Origin: RYN-230 sp963834705
GTDB lineage: Bacteria > Actinomycetota > Actinomycetes > Streptosporangiales > Streptosporangiaceae
Assembly (NCBI GenBank): GCA_963834705.1
Contig: CAWICV010000008.1
Coordinates: 62,001-126,000 of the forward strand
DNA: 64,000 nt
Reading direction: 5' to 3'
The notes under the pieces were generated by a model. That model was not told the DNA's origin. It searched no databases and saw only the letters and a program-made list of their open reading frames with translations. Below are positions 28,802-38,508 of this stretch, in pieces. Position 1 is the stretch's first letter, and each line of letters begins with the position of its first letter. Both the position numbers and the translations under genes were made by a program.

Positions 28802-29025
28802 GCGACCCGCCATCCACCCTAGTGGTTTGCCTAACGCCACCAACCCGGCCGGTCCCGGCCGGGGGTGCGCGGTGGCGGCTAAGTTACCGGCGAGTACGAT
28901 GGCGGGAGGCGGTGCCCGGCCAGCATGATCATCAGGCGGGCGGGAGCGCGGCGTACGCTGGCACCCGGTGCAGCCCAGCCGGCCAGCAGAGCGCCCCCGG
29001 CCTGGGCTGGCGAGGAGGTCTTTTC

Positions 29026-31206
29026 GTGGTTGTGCGGATCGTGGTCGGGCTGGTCCTGACGGTGGTGGCATTCGCGCTGGCGGGCCGGCGGCTGTGGTGG
29101 CTGGCCCGGGTGGGCCGCACCGGGCAGCCCGCGCCGGAACGGCTCGAGGCGGTGCGCTCGCACCCGGCCCGTGATGCCGAAACCGAGGCCACCGAAGTGC
29201 TCGGGCAGCGGAAGCTGCTCAAGTGGACGGTGCCGGGGCTCGCCCACGCGTTCACGTTCTGGGGCTTCCTGGTGCTGACGCTGACCATCTTCGAGGCCTA
29301 CACCAACCTGTTCGACAAGAAGTTCCCCGGCATCGACCACTGGGCGTTCATCGCGTTCATCGAGGACCTGTTCGCCGTGCTGGTGCTAGTTGGGATCATC
29401 ACGTTCGCGGTGATCCGGCTGCGTAACAACCCGGAGCGGGAAGGCCGGGACTCCCGGTTCTCCGGGTCACACACCGGCGCCGCCTGGCTGGTGCTGCTGG
29501 GCATCTTCCTGGTCGTCGCCACGCTGCTGATCTACCGGGGCGCCCAGATCAACACCGGCGACTTCCCCTACCCGCACGGTGCGTTCGCGTCGCAGCTCGT
29601 CGGGCACTGGCTGGCCCCGCTGGGCACCGGGGTGAACAGCGTGCTGGAGACGGTGTTCATCCTGGCCCAGCTCGCGGTCATCCTGGGCTTCCTGGTGTTC
29701 GTCACCTACTCCAAGCACCTGCACATCATCACCGCGCCGCTCAACGTGCTGTTCTCCCGCCGCCCCAACGCGCTGCGCGGGCTGGAGCCGATGCGCAGCA
29801 ACGGCAAGGTGCTGGACTTCGAGGAGGCCGACCCGGACACCGACGTGTTCGGGCTGGGGAAGATCGAGGACTTCTCCTGGAAGGGCCTGCTGGACATGGC
29901 CACCTGCACCGAGTGCGGGCGGTGCCAGTCGCAGTGCCCGGCCTGGGCCACCGGCAAGCCGCTGTCGCCCAAGATGGTCATCCTCGACCTGCGCGACCAC
30001 GCGCTGGCCAAGGCGCCCTGGCTGCTGGCCGGCAGCGACGAGGCCCGGGAGGCACTGCCCGAGCAGGTCAAGGCCGAGGCGGCCCGTCCGCTGGTCGGCA
30101 CCGAGGCCGACCACGGGGTGATCGACCCCGATGTGATCTGGTCCTGCACCAACTGCGGGGCCTGCGTGAACGAGTGCCCGGTGGACATCGAGCACATCGA
30201 CCACATCGACGGGATGCGCCGCCACCAGGTGCTGATCGAGTCGGCGTTCCCGGTCGAGGCGGCCGGCATGCTGAAGAACCTGGAGAACAAGGGCGACCCC
30301 TGGGGGATGGGCGAGGCCCGCCGCGCGGAGTGGATGGACGGCCTGGACTTCGAGGTGCCGGTGGCCGACGGGCCGCTCGGCGACGACGTGGAGTACCTGT
30401 TCTGGGTGGGCTGCGCCGGGGCGCTGGAGGACCGGGCCCGCAAGACCACCCGGGCCATCGCCACCCTGCTGCACACCGCCGGGGTGAACTTCGCCGTGCT
30501 CGGCCCGGCCGAGACCTGCACCGGCGACCCGGCCCGGCGGGTCGGCAACGAGTTCGTCTACCAGATGCTGGCCCAGCAGAACGTCGAGACGCTGAACGAG
30601 GCCAAGCCGCGCACGATCGTCGCGTCCTGCCCGCACTGCTTCAACACGATCGCCAACGAGTACCCCCAGCTCGGCGGGGACTACCAGGTCATCCACCACA
30701 CCCAGCTGCTGTCCCGGCTGGTGGCCGAGGGCAAGCTGACCCCGGTCAGCGCGATCGAGGAGAAGATCACCTACCACGACCCGTGCTTTCTCGGCCGGCA
30801 CAACAAGGTCTACTCGCCGCCGCGGGAGATCATGGAGCAGGTGCCCGGGGTGCAGGCCCAGGAGATGCACCGGTGCAAGGAACGCGGGTTCTGCTGCGGC
30901 GCGGGCGGCGCGCGGATGTGGATGGAAGAGCGCATCGGCAAGCGGATCAACACCGAGCGGATCGACGAGGCGCTGACCACCAGCCCGGACACCATCTCCA
31001 CCGGCTGCCCATACTGCCTGGTCATGCTGGGCGATGCGGTGGCGGCCAAGAAGGCCAGCGGCGAGGCCAGGGACAGCCTGGAAGTGGTGGATGTGGCCCA
31101 GTTGCTGGCCCGCTCGGTGGCCACGCCAGTCCCGGCTGCGGCCCCGGCCCCGGAGGAGAGCAGCCAGGCCGGCGCCGACGGCGCCACGCCGGACACTGAC
31201 GGCTGA
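29026..31206 (+). CDS. Membrane-anchored Fe-S oxidoreductase with CCG domains (heterodisulfide-reductase-like)
   Basis: 726 residues from a GTG preceded by GAGGAGG. About five hydrophobic segments span residues 1-~260, forming a NarI-like membrane part. Two 4Fe-4S motifs follow, CTECGRCQSQCPAW and CTNCGACVNECPV, with the spacing of HdrC-type ferredoxins. The C-terminal half has two CCG modules, seen in CPHCFNTIANEYP with HDPCFLGRHN, and ERGFCCGAGGARMWME with GCPYC. It resembles the mycobacterial essential protein Rv0338c. It probably passes electrons from the quinone pool to an unknown acceptor. The C-terminal tail is Ala/Pro-rich. Confidence 0.92.
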   Translation: MVVRIVVGLVLTVVAFALAGRRLWWLARVGRTGQPAPERLEAVRSHPARDAETEATEVLGQRKLLKWTVPGLAHAFTFWGFLVLTLTIFEAYTNLFDKKFPGIDHWAFIAFIEDLFAVLVLVGIITFAVIRLRNNPEREGRDSRFSGSHTGAAWLVLLGIFLVVATLLIYRGAQINTGDFPYPHGAFASQLVGHWLAPLGTGVNSVLETVFILAQLAVILGFLVFVTYSKHLHIITAPLNVLFSRRPNALRGLEPMRSNGKVLDFEEADPDTDVFGLGKIEDFSWKGLLDMATCTECGRCQSQCPAWATGKPLSPKMVILDLRDHALAKAPWLLAGSDEAREALPEQVKAEAARPLVGTEADHGVIDPDVIWSCTNCGACVNECPVDIEHIDHIDGMRRHQVLIESAFPVEAAGMLKNLENKGDPWGMGEARRAEWMDGLDFEVPVADGPLGDDVEYLFWVGCAGALEDRARKTTRAIATLLHTAGVNFAVLGPAETCTGDPARRVGNEFVYQMLAQQNVETLNEAKPRTIVASCPHCFNTIANEYPQLGGDYQVIHHTQLLSRLVAEGKLTPVSAIEEKITYHDPCFLGRHNKVYSPPREIMEQVPGVQAQEMHRCKERGFCCGAGGARMWMEERIGKRINTERIDEALTTSPDTISTGCPYCLVMLGDAVAAKKASGEARDSLEVVDVAQLLARSVATPVPAAAPAPEESSQAGADGATPDTDG

Positions 31207-31216
31207 GCCGCGGGGC

Positions 31217-31816
31217 ATGGACACCAGGCGGGCAGAGGCGTTCAGTGATGGGGTCTTGGCCGTTGCCATCACGGTGCTGGTGTTCAACCTGCTCGGGATC
31301 ACCCTGGGGAAGCATCCGTACCAGTCGCTGGCGCATGCCTGGCCCCAGTACTTCGCCTACGTGGTCAGCTTCCTGACCATCGGGATCATGTGGATGAACC
31401 ACCACACGATCTTCGGTCACATCACCCGGGTGGACCGGCCGGTCCTGGTGCTCAACCTGTTCCTGCTGCTCGGTGTCGTCGCGATCCCGTGGCCCACCGC
31501 CCTGGTCGCCAATGAGCTGCGCAAATCGGGTGGCGCGGCTGCCGCGGTCAGCTACGGCCTGGTCATGATCCTGATCTCGATCGGCTTCACCGGGCTGTGG
31601 ATCTACGTGGTCACGCACGCGGAGAAGCTGGGCGGGCAGGCCCAGCCAGAGGCGCTGCGCCCGTCCATCCCCCGGTTCACTGCCGGCCTGCTGGCCTACG
31701 TCGCTGGGACCGTCATCGCGGCGGTGGGGCTGCCCGTCGTCGCGTTGATCATTTATGGCGGGCTGGCCGTGTACTACCTGTTCGAGCATCTCCCCGCCCC
31801 GGCGGCGGGGGCGTGA
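31217..31816 (+). CDS. TMEM175-family (DUF1211) potassium channel-like protein
   Basis: 199 residues with six hydrophobic segments. The N-terminal helix carries the family signature RAEAFSDGVLAVAITVLV, the FSD motif that is essential in bacterial and lysosomal TMEM175 channels, and MWMNHHTIF follows in helix 3. Bacterial members assemble as tetramers that leak potassium. The ATG at 31217 lies 10 bases after the oxidoreductase stop, so co-transcription is likely. The last 68 bases overlap the convergent histidine kinase gene. Confidence 0.92.
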   Translation: MDTRRAEAFSDGVLAVAITVLVFNLLGITLGKHPYQSLAHAWPQYFAYVVSFLTIGIMWMNHHTIFGHITRVDRPVLVLNLFLLLGVVAIPWPTALVANELRKSGGAAAAVSYGLVMILISIGFTGLWIYVVTHAEKLGGQAQPEALRPSIPRFTAGLLAYVAGTVIAAVGLPVVALIIYGGLAVYYLFEHLPAPAAGA

Positions 31817-33224
31817 CGTCGGGCGCGGTGGGCAGGAAGACCCGGACCCGGGTGCCCCGGCCCGGCCACGATTCGAGCACCGCCTGGCCGCCATGCGCGC
31901 CCGCGATGGCCTGCACGATGGACAAGCCCAGGCCACTGCCCCCGCCGGAGCCGCCGTCCGCTCCGCCGGGCCGGTCCGCGCCGCGGTGGAACCGGTCGAA
32001 CGCCTGCGCCGCGTCCTGCTCGGACATGCCCGGGCCGGCGTCGGCCACCTCCAGCACCACGCCGCCGGGCACCGGCGCCAGCCGGACCGCGACCGGGCTG
32101 CCCGGCGGGGTGTGCTCCCGCACGTTGCCCAGCAGGTTGGCCAGCACCTGGCGGATCCGGGCCTCGTCCACCATCGCGATCAGCCGGGCCGGCGCCTCGG
32201 CCTGCACCGGACGGTCCGGTTCCACCGCCGACGCGTCGGCGGCCGCGTCGCGGACCAGCCCGGCCAGGTCGGTCTCGGCCAGATCCAGCGACGTGGTGCG
32301 GTCCAGCCGGGCCAGTTCGAGCAGTTCCGCCACTAGCGTGCTCATCCGCTCGGCCTCCTGCTCGATGCGGCGCATGGCGTTCGGCAGCTGATCCGGGCCG
32401 AGTGCGCCCTGGCGGTACAGCTCGGCATAGCCGCGGATGGTGGTCAGCGGGGTGCGTAGCTCGTGCGAGGCGTCCGCAGCGAACTGCCGGACCTTCTGCT
32501 CGGAGCGCAGCCGGGCGCCGAACGCCTGCTGGATCCGGTCCAGCATGGTGTTGATCGCCCCGCCGAGCCGCCCCACCTCGGTGCTGTCGTCGTCATCCGG
32601 CATCCGTGCGGTCAGGTCGCCCTGGGTGGTGATCCGCTGCGCGGTGCCCGCCATCTGGCCCAGCGGGGCCAGGCCGCGCCCGATCAGCCAGCGCCCGCCC
32701 ACCGCCAGCAGCAGGATCAGCGCCCCGCCGGTGATCAGCTCGGTGAGCACGATGCCCCGGACCTGACCGGTGATGGCGTCGATCGGGCGGGCGACGAACA
32801 TGACCGCGTGCGGCTTGCCGCCACCGCCATGCAGCACCACGCCGACCGCGCGCAGCCGTGGCCCGCCGTGCATCCGCGGCACGCCGAACGGGTGGCCGCC
32901 CAGGAAGTGCCGGGCGGTGTGCGTGGCGATCATGTTGCGCACCGCGGCGAGCAATTCCCCGGTGGCCGCGCCGGTGCCGGTCAGCGGCTGGACCGCGAGC
33001 GGGGGGAAGGTGATCTCGACGGCCACGTAGTCACCCGGGTTGCTGGCGATCTGCTGGGGCTTGTGCTGCGCGGCGGCCAGCAGTTCCCCGTCGAACTGGC
33101 CAGCCAGCCGCCTGTTCAGCACGAACGTGCTGACCACGCCCATGACGAGCAGGAAGGCCGCGGTGACCGCGATGAGCAGGACGAGCAGGCGGGAACGCAG
33201 GGACAGCCGCCCCGAGCCGGTCAT
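31749..33224 (-). CDS. Two-component sensor histidine kinase
   Basis: 491 residues from the ATG at 33224, which overlaps the response-regulator stop as ATGA. The first membrane helix is at ~11-33 and the second at ~165-185, with a ~130-residue extracellular sensor between them. Then come a HAMP linker (RGLAPLGQMAGTAQRITTQG), the phosphoacceptor box ASHELRTPLTTIRGYAEL, and an HATPase with NLLGNVREHTP, ADAGPGMSE and GSGLGLSIVQAI. It phosphorylates the adjacent OmpR-type regulator. The C-terminal tail is Pro/Arg-rich and its codons overlap the TMEM175 gene. Confidence 0.95.
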   Translation of the reverse strand: MTGSGRLSLRSRLLVLLIAVTAAFLLVMGVVSTFVLNRRLAGQFDGELLAAAQHKPQQIASNPGDYVAVEITFPPLAVQPLTGTGAATGELLAAVRNMIATHTARHFLGGHPFGVPRMHGGPRLRAVGVVLHGGGGKPHAVMFVARPIDAITGQVRGIVLTELITGGALILLLAVGGRWLIGRGLAPLGQMAGTAQRITTQGDLTARMPDDDDSTEVGRLGGAINTMLDRIQQAFGARLRSEQKVRQFAADASHELRTPLTTIRGYAELYRQGALGPDQLPNAMRRIEQEAERMSTLVAELLELARLDRTTSLDLAETDLAGLVRDAAADASAVEPDRPVQAEAPARLIAMVDEARIRQVLANLLGNVREHTPPGSPVAVRLAPVPGGVVLEVADAGPGMSEQDAAQAFDRFHRGADRPGGADGGSGGGSGLGLSIVQAIAGAHGGQAVLESWPGRGTRVRVFLPTAPDVTPPPPGRGDARTGSTRPARHK

Positions 33225-33946
33225 CCCCCCGGCCCGGCGCCGGTGGGCCGCAAGCTGTAGCCGATGCCGCGCTGAGTGTGAATCAGCGGCGGTCCTAGCG
33301 GGTCGAGCTTGTGCCTCAGGTAACTGACGTAGGTCTCGACGACCTGCGACTGCCCGGCATAGTCCCAGCCCCATACATTCTCCAGCAGCTGAGCCCGGGT
33401 GAGCACCCGGCCCTGGTGCCGCATCAGGCAGGCGAGCAACCGGAATTCGGTCGGGGACAGCTCGACCTGGACCCCGGCCCGGTGCACCGTCCAGCGCGAC
33501 TCGTCCAGTTCCAGGTCGCCGGCCCGCAGCACGGCGTGCTCGTCGGTGGCACCGGCGTCGGCCCGCGACGCGCGGCGGAGCACCGCCCGCACCCGGGCCA
33601 CCAGGGCCTCCACCGAGAACGGCTTGGTCACGTAGTCGTCGCCGCCCAGGGCCAGCCCGGTCACCTGGTCCGAGGAGGTGTCCCGGGCGGTCAGGAAGAT
33701 CACCGGTACCTCGTTACCGGCCGCGCGCAGCCGCCGGCACACCTCGAACCCGTCCAGGTCAGGCAGCATGACGTCGAGCACGATGAGGTCCGGCCGGACC
33801 GCTTCGGCCTGCCGCAGCGCATCCTTGCCGCTGGCCGCGGTATGCACCGCGCAGCCGTGGAACTTCAGCGCGACCTGGACCAGCTCACGGATGTTCGGCT
33901 CGTCGTCCACGACGAGCACCTGCGGAATGCGGTCGTTGTCTGTCAT
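33221..33946 (-). CDS. OmpR-family response regulator
   Basis: 241 residues from the ATG at 33946. The receiver domain has VLVVDDEPNIRELV at the start, the phosphorylated Asp in LIVLDVMLPDLDGFEV, FLTARD, and the conserved Lys in DDYVTKPFSVEALVAR. The C-terminal winged helix ends with VWGWDYAGQSQVVETYVSYL and RGIGYSLRP. It acts as the DNA-binding partner of the downstream kinase and is translated coupled to it. The regulated genes cannot be told from the window. Confidence 0.96.
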   Translation of the reverse strand: MTDNDRIPQVLVVDDEPNIRELVQVALKFHGCAVHTAASGKDALRQAEAVRPDLIVLDVMLPDLDGFEVCRRLRAAGNEVPVIFLTARDTSSDQVTGLALGGDDYVTKPFSVEALVARVRAVLRRASRADAGATDEHAVLRAGDLELDESRWTVHRAGVQVELSPTEFRLLACLMRHQGRVLTRAQLLENVWGWDYAGQSQVVETYVSYLRHKLDPLGPPLIHTQRGIGYSLRPTGAGPGG

Positions 33947-33991
33947 CACCTGAGGGGTGGCACGGGCGGCCGGAGGGCCAGCATAGGTTAT

Positions 33992-34024
33992 CGGCTCCCG
34001 CAGGTGGCGAGCCTGCGGGAGCCG
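33992..34024 (-). terminator. Hairpin between the 34.0-35.0 kb gene and the response regulator
   Basis: CGGCTCCCGCAGG (33992-34004) pairs exactly with CCTGCGGGAGCCG (34012-34024), a 13-bp stem with a seven-base loop. It begins 14 bases after the upstream gene's stop, so it separates that gene from the two-component operon. Confidence 0.75.
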
Positions 34025-34038
34025 GTAAACAGCGCTGC

Positions 34039-35016
34039 TCAGCTGCCGGATGCTGACGGCGCTGGCGTGGCGGCCTGGGCGGCCGACGGCGGGCGGATCA
34101 CGATGAGCCGGGCGTCATTGACCCCGGAGAGCACCGGGCCGCCGACCCACACCGGCTCGCCGCTGGTCAGCGCGCTGCGGGAGGTCTTCTGACCGTGTGC
34201 ACGGACCACCGTACTGCTCACCAGGTCCCAGGTCCCGGTGCTGCCGTTCACCGCGCGGACCACGATGGCGCTGCTGCTCACCGACTGGACCACGCCGCGC
34301 TCGAAGGCCAGCGTGCGGAGGGTGCCCTGCTTGGTGCGGAAGGTGAACTGCCCGGCGACGCCGCGGAGCAGCGCGAACCGCAGCAGCCGCCGCCTGAGCA
34401 GCCCGTGGCAGTGCGCGACGACGGCCTTCCTGGCCGCCTTGATCAGCGCCGGGCGGCCGGTCCGCCGTGCCGCGCGGAGCGCGGCCACGGCCCGCCGGCA
34501 GGCAGCGACCCTCGCCCCCGCAGCGGCCTTGGTGGCGGCCTTAGCCGTGCCGCCCGCCGCGGCCGGGGCTGAGCTGAGGGTCAGCGTGCCTGGCGCGCCG
34601 GCCGCGTTCAGCACGCTGCTCAGCGCGGCCGCCTGCGACTGCGGCTGGCCGACCGCGCCCGCGCTGCTGCCGGTGCCGCTGTTGCCGGTAACGCTGTGCG
34701 CCGCGGTGCTGTCGCTGGCCTGCGAGAAGCTGCTGGCCGGTGGGTGGCCGGCCAGCGCCACCCCGGCAATCACGCCGCCGGCCGCCAGCACCAGGGCCAC
34801 GCTCAGCCCGACAGTCCAGCGCAGCGCATGCCGCCGGTCCCGGGCATAGTGCTGTTCCAGGTAGCCGTGCCGTTCCAGGTAGCCCGGCTGCGCGGGTGGG
34901 CCCGCGGGGTCGTGCGGGTTGCCGGCGGCGGGTCCAGGCGGCGAAGTACAGAACTGATCGGTGCGGCGGGAGTCCTGCGGGTCGCCGTCACCGGTAGGCG
35001 GGTACATGTTGTCCAT
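34039..35016 (-). CDS. Single-pass membrane protein of unknown function
   Basis: 325 residues. A Pro/Gly-rich cytoplasmic part (~1-60, with the tandem GYLERHGYLEQHY) is followed by one strong membrane helix at ~66-90 (TVGLSVALVLAAGGVIAGVA). The outside part has an Ala/Ser/Gly stretch, a basic Arg/Ala segment (ACRRAVAALRAARRTGRPAL) and a C-terminal region (AIVVRAVNGSTGTWDLVSST) that looks like a beta-rich DUF5666 or OB-like domain. A role near the adjacent two-component system is possible but not shown. The family is not recognised with confidence. Confidence 0.7.
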   Translation of the reverse strand: MDNMYPPTGDGDPQDSRRTDQFCTSPPGPAAGNPHDPAGPPAQPGYLERHGYLEQHYARDRRHALRWTVGLSVALVLAAGGVIAGVALAGHPPASSFSQASDSTAAHSVTGNSGTGSSAGAVGQPQSQAAALSSVLNAAGAPGTLTLSSAPAAAGGTAKAATKAAAGARVAACRRAVAALRAARRTGRPALIKAARKAVVAHCHGLLRRRLLRFALLRGVAGQFTFRTKQGTLRTLAFERGVVQSVSSSAIVVRAVNGSTGTWDLVSSTVVRAHGQKTSRSALTSGEPVWVGGPVLSGVNDARLIVIRPPSAAQAATPAPSASGS

Positions 35017-35106
35017 GGCCCCGAGCTTTCCGGACTGGGCTGGGACATTGGCCCGCGAACCCTGGGATTTCGCTGGGACAGGGCTGCGGGCTTGCCGTGG
35101 ACTGCC

Positions 35107-36846
35107 CTACATCCGTTCGGGCACCGGGATGCCGAGCAGGCCGAGCCCGGTGTCCAGCACCCGCAGGGTGAGCGCGGCCAGCGCCAGCCTGCTGTCCCGC
35201 ACCGCGCCGGGTGCGTTCAGCACCGGGCACTGCTCGTAGAACGTGGTGAACGCACTGGCCACCTCGAACAGGAAGTTGGCCAGCAGGTGCGGTTCCGCGT
35301 TCTCCCCGGCCTGCCGGACCGCGGCGCCGAAGCCGAGCAGCCGCAGCGCCAGCGCCCGTTCCGCCGGTTCGGCCAGTCTGACCGGGCCGGCCGCGGTCGC
35401 TGGCTCGACCCCGGCCCGGCGGAAGATGGACCGGACCCGGGTAGTCGCGTACTGCAGATAGGGCCCGGTGTTGCCCTTGAACGAGATCATCCGGTCCCAG
35501 TCGAAGACATACTCGCTGTCCCGGGCAGTGGACAGGTCGGCGTACTTGATCGCGCCCACGCCGACCGACTCGGCGATAGCCGCCCGCTCGGCTTCGCTGA
35601 GATCCGGGCTGGTGCCCAGCTCGTCGACGACCTTCCGGGCCCGGTCGACGCCCTCGGTGAGCAGATCGCCGAGCTTGATCGTGTCGCCCGCCCGGGTGCG
35701 CAGGATCTTCCCGTCGGTGCTGAGCACGTTGCCGATCTGGGCGTGCTCGAACCGGGTGCCCGCCGGTATCCAGCCTGCCTGCTGGGCCACCGCGAACACC
35801 ATCTGGAAGTGCAGCGCCTGGGCCGAGCCCACCACATAGATGGCCCGGTCCACGTGCAGGTCCCGGACCCGGTACCGGACCGTGGCCAGGTCCGAGGTGG
35901 CGTAGTTGTAGCCACCGTCGCTCTTCCTGATGATCAGCGGCAGCGGCTCGCCGCTGCGCCCGGTGAACCCGGGCGGGAAGGCGCACAGCGCCCCGTCGCT
36001 GAGCACCGCGACACCGCTGGCCTCCAGCTCGGCGCACACCTCGGCCAGCATGGCGTTGTAGAAGCTCTCGCCGCGGATGTCCGCGTCGGTCAGCGTCACG
36101 TGCAGCTGCCGGTAGATCTGATGCAGGTAGTCCAGGGACAGGTCAACCAGGTGCTGCCACAGCCGGAGCGTCTCCGGGTCGCCGCCCTGCAGCAGCACCA
36201 CCCGCTGCCGGGCCCGCTCGGCGAACGCCGGGTCGTTGTCGAACTTGCTCCGCGCGTCCTGGTAGAACGCGTTCGGGTTGGTGTGCAGCCGGGCCGCCTC
36301 GGCGGAATCCTCACCCGCGTCGAGCAGGTGCTCGATCAGCATGCCGAACTGGGTGCCCCAGTCGCCCAGATGGTTGTCCCTGATCACGTCGTGACCAGCG
36401 AAGTCCAGGATCCGGGCCAGCGCGTCGCCGACGATCGTGGTGCGCAAGTGGCCGACGTGCATTTCCTTGGCCACGTTCGGCGAGGAGTACTCGACCACGA
36501 TCCGCTGCGCCGGGTCGGCGGCCGGGGTGCCCAGCCTCGGGTCGGTCAGCTCGCTGCTGGCCTGGGCCGCGATCCACTCGGGAGTCAGCGTGAGGTTGAT
36601 GAAGCCGGGCCCGCTGACCTGCGGTGGCTCGGCCACCCCGGTCAGGTCCAGGTGCCTGATGATCTCCGCGGCGATATCCCGGGGCGGCCGCCCCAGCTTC
36701 CTGGCCAGCGGCAGCGCCGCGTTGGACTGAAAGTCGGCGAACGAGGACGGCCGGATCACCGGGTCGGCAGCCGCGTATTCCGTGCCGAACGCGGCGCCGA
36801 GCGCGTCCCGCACCCGCCGCGCGAGCACTTCCCTGGGATCAGCCAT
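35107..36846 (-). CDS. argS: Arginyl-tRNA synthetase
   Basis: 579 residues, the normal length. The N-terminal Add1 domain is followed by the class I signature in SSPNVAKEMHVGHLRTT (HVGH as HIGH) at ~120-135. KSDGGYNYATSDLATVRYR contacts arginine and ATP, and LSTDGKILRTRAGD stands where a KMSKS-like loop is found in this family. The DALR anticodon domain ends in VLDTGLGLLGIPVPERM. It charges tRNA-Arg. No strong ribosome site is visible before the ATG at 36846. It lies between the single-pass membrane protein gene and plsX, all on the minus strand. Confidence 0.97.
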   Translation of the reverse strand: MADPREVLARRVRDALGAAFGTEYAAADPVIRPSSFADFQSNAALPLARKLGRPPRDIAAEIIRHLDLTGVAEPPQVSGPGFINLTLTPEWIAAQASSELTDPRLGTPAADPAQRIVVEYSSPNVAKEMHVGHLRTTIVGDALARILDFAGHDVIRDNHLGDWGTQFGMLIEHLLDAGEDSAEAARLHTNPNAFYQDARSKFDNDPAFAERARQRVVLLQGGDPETLRLWQHLVDLSLDYLHQIYRQLHVTLTDADIRGESFYNAMLAEVCAELEASGVAVLSDGALCAFPPGFTGRSGEPLPLIIRKSDGGYNYATSDLATVRYRVRDLHVDRAIYVVGSAQALHFQMVFAVAQQAGWIPAGTRFEHAQIGNVLSTDGKILRTRAGDTIKLGDLLTEGVDRARKVVDELGTSPDLSEAERAAIAESVGVGAIKYADLSTARDSEYVFDWDRMISFKGNTGPYLQYATTRVRSIFRRAGVEPATAAGPVRLAEPAERALALRLLGFGAAVRQAGENAEPHLLANFLFEVASAFTTFYEQCPVLNAPGAVRDSRLALAALTLRVLDTGLGLLGIPVPERM

Positions 36847-36903
36847 ATGTAAAGCGTAGCGAGGCGTGTCGAGCGAATTCGCCGGACAGCGCCGAGGGTG
36901 GTA

Positions 36904-37971
36904 CTAGCTGCGGCGCAGGAAATGCGCGCCGCGGCTGTGCCCGAGCCGGGCCCGGATCTTCTCGGTGATCTGCCCCTTGCTCAGGTCCGCGGCGAGCAGG
37001 CACGCCGAGGTGATACCGCGCGCGGTGGATGCGCCGTGCGCGATCACCACGGTGCCTTCCAGGCCGAGCAGAGCGGCGCCGCCGTAGCTCTCCGCGTCCA
37101 TCCGGCCGCGCAGCTCACGGAACGCCCGGCGCTGCAGCACCGCACCGACCCGGGCGGCCCGTGAGCCGGCCAGCACCGAGCGCAGCTGGTCGGCGGCGAA
37201 CCGGGTGGCACCTTCCAGCGTCTTTAGTGCGACGTTCCCGGAGAACCCGTCGGTCACGATCACGTCCACCCGGCCAGCCAGCAGGTCACCGCCCTCCACG
37301 TTGCCGGCGAACTTGATCGGCAGCGCACCGTGCGGCGGCGCCGCGTTCAGCAGCTCGAACGCCCGCCGGGTCAGCTTGTTGCCCTTCGCGGGCTCGGTGC
37401 CAATGTTCAGCAGCCCGACCCTGGGTTCGGCGATGCCGTAGGCGATCTGCGCATAGGCCACGCCAAGCTGTGCGAACTGCAGCAGCGTCTCCGGTTTCGG
37501 GTCGGCGATGGCGCCCGCGTCGACCAGCAGGGTGGGCGTGGGGCTGGTCGGCAGGGCCACGGCCAGGCCCGGCCGGAGCAGCCCGGGCACCGACCGCAGC
37601 CGGAGCCGGGCGGTGGCCACGATGCCGCCGGTCGACCCGGCCGACACCAGCGCCGCGGCCTGGCCGCGCCGGATCACCTGGCAGGCCACGGCCACACTCG
37701 ACCGGGGGCGGCGCCAGCTGGCCAGCGCCCCTTCGTCCATGGCGATCGCGTCGTCGGCCGGGACCAGCTGGAGCAGCCCATGCACCTCCCGGTGCTCCGC
37801 CAGCAGTGGCTGCAGCTCAGCGGCGTGGCCGGTCAGGATGACTGGCGCCCGCAGCGCGGCGGCCGCCGCCGCCGCCCCGGCGACCACCTGCTCCGGGCCA
37901 TGATCGCCGCCCATCGCGTCGACCACGATGGCGGCCCGGTTCGGGGCCGGGCCCGGCGCGTCCTGGATCAT
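36904..37971 (-). CDS. plsX: Phosphate acyltransferase PlsX
   Basis: 355 residues. The family opening AIVVDAMGGDHGPEQVV is at ~14-30, and LLVDAGAIADPKPETLLQFA, LLNIGTEPAKGNKL, VTDGFSGNVALKTLEG and GLEGTVVIAHGAS match the PlsX pattern. It makes acyl-phosphate from acyl-ACP for phospholipid synthesis. The ATG at 37971 has TGGAG upstream. In many bacteria plsX follows rpmF and starts a fatty-acid cluster; no rpmF is visible here and the next gene upstream is unrelated and divergent. Confidence 0.94.
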   Translation of the reverse strand: MIQDAPGPAPNRAAIVVDAMGGDHGPEQVVAGAAAAAAALRAPVILTGHAAELQPLLAEHREVHGLLQLVPADDAIAMDEGALASWRRPRSSVAVACQVIRRGQAAALVSAGSTGGIVATARLRLRSVPGLLRPGLAVALPTSPTPTLLVDAGAIADPKPETLLQFAQLGVAYAQIAYGIAEPRVGLLNIGTEPAKGNKLTRRAFELLNAAPPHGALPIKFAGNVEGGDLLAGRVDVIVTDGFSGNVALKTLEGATRFAADQLRSVLAGSRAARVGAVLQRRAFRELRGRMDAESYGGAALLGLEGTVVIAHGASTARGITSACLLAADLSKGQITEKIRARLGHSRGAHFLRRS

Positions 37972-37998
37972 GCGAGGCTCCAGGATCCCGTCAGCCCG

Positions 37999-38029
37999 CT
38001 GGCGGCGGGCTGGGCCGGCCCGCCGCCAG
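37999..38029. repeat. 12-bp perfect hairpin upstream of plsX
   Basis: CTGGCGGCGGGC (37999-38010) and GCCCGCCGCCAG (38018-38029) around a seven-base loop, starting 27 bases before the plsX ATG. It could be a 5' leader hairpin of plsX or a terminator for antisense transcription. Confidence 0.65.
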
Positions 38030-38508
38030 GGTCAGGCGGGCGGGCAAGGTGCGTCGAATGACCAGCATGCGCCCAAGCTTCTCACTGCCGCGCGCCGTCC
38101 GCACCGCTGCCCTGGCCGAGCCCGGTCCGCCGGGAACCGGTCCGGGGCCCATGACGCAAATGAGGTTCAAGGGGGCATAAGGGTGGTTATGGGTTGATGG
38201 CAGACTCAACATGATTAATGATGGGCCTACCAGGTAACCATCTGTCACGATCTGGGGCTGACGAGCGGGCAACGGGCGACGAGGCGCTCCGCATCCCTGG
38301 TCGTGCGAGAGGGAGTCACGGCTAGCGGACACCGGGCGCGCAGCGCGGTCTGATGAGGCGCAACGAGCGAACCGTTAACGCCTCTTCAGGGTTCCCTCAA
38401 CGTGATCTCCTTGTATTGAGTCATATAACTAGCGGGGTCAATCCTGCCTAGAGCGTCTGAGGAGGTGACCGCGGCGCGCAGATCGCAGCCGCCGGCCTGA
38501 ACGATCCG
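38030..38508. other. 479-base non-coding region between plsX and the radical SAM gene
   Basis: I see no supported gene here. Bases ~38145-38260 are clearly more AT-rich than the surroundings, with CATGATTAATGATG and the short inverted repeat GTTGA-N8-TCAAC, which is where divergent promoters would be expected. The rest is GC-rich without a recognisable riboswitch fold, tRNA or rpmF gene. Confidence 0.6.

Noticed and set aside
37991..38332. 113-codon minus-strand frame upstream of plsX, considered as rpmF or another small gene
   Set aside because: The sequence is not an L32 protein, has mixed composition and begins in an AT-rich, probably regulatory region.
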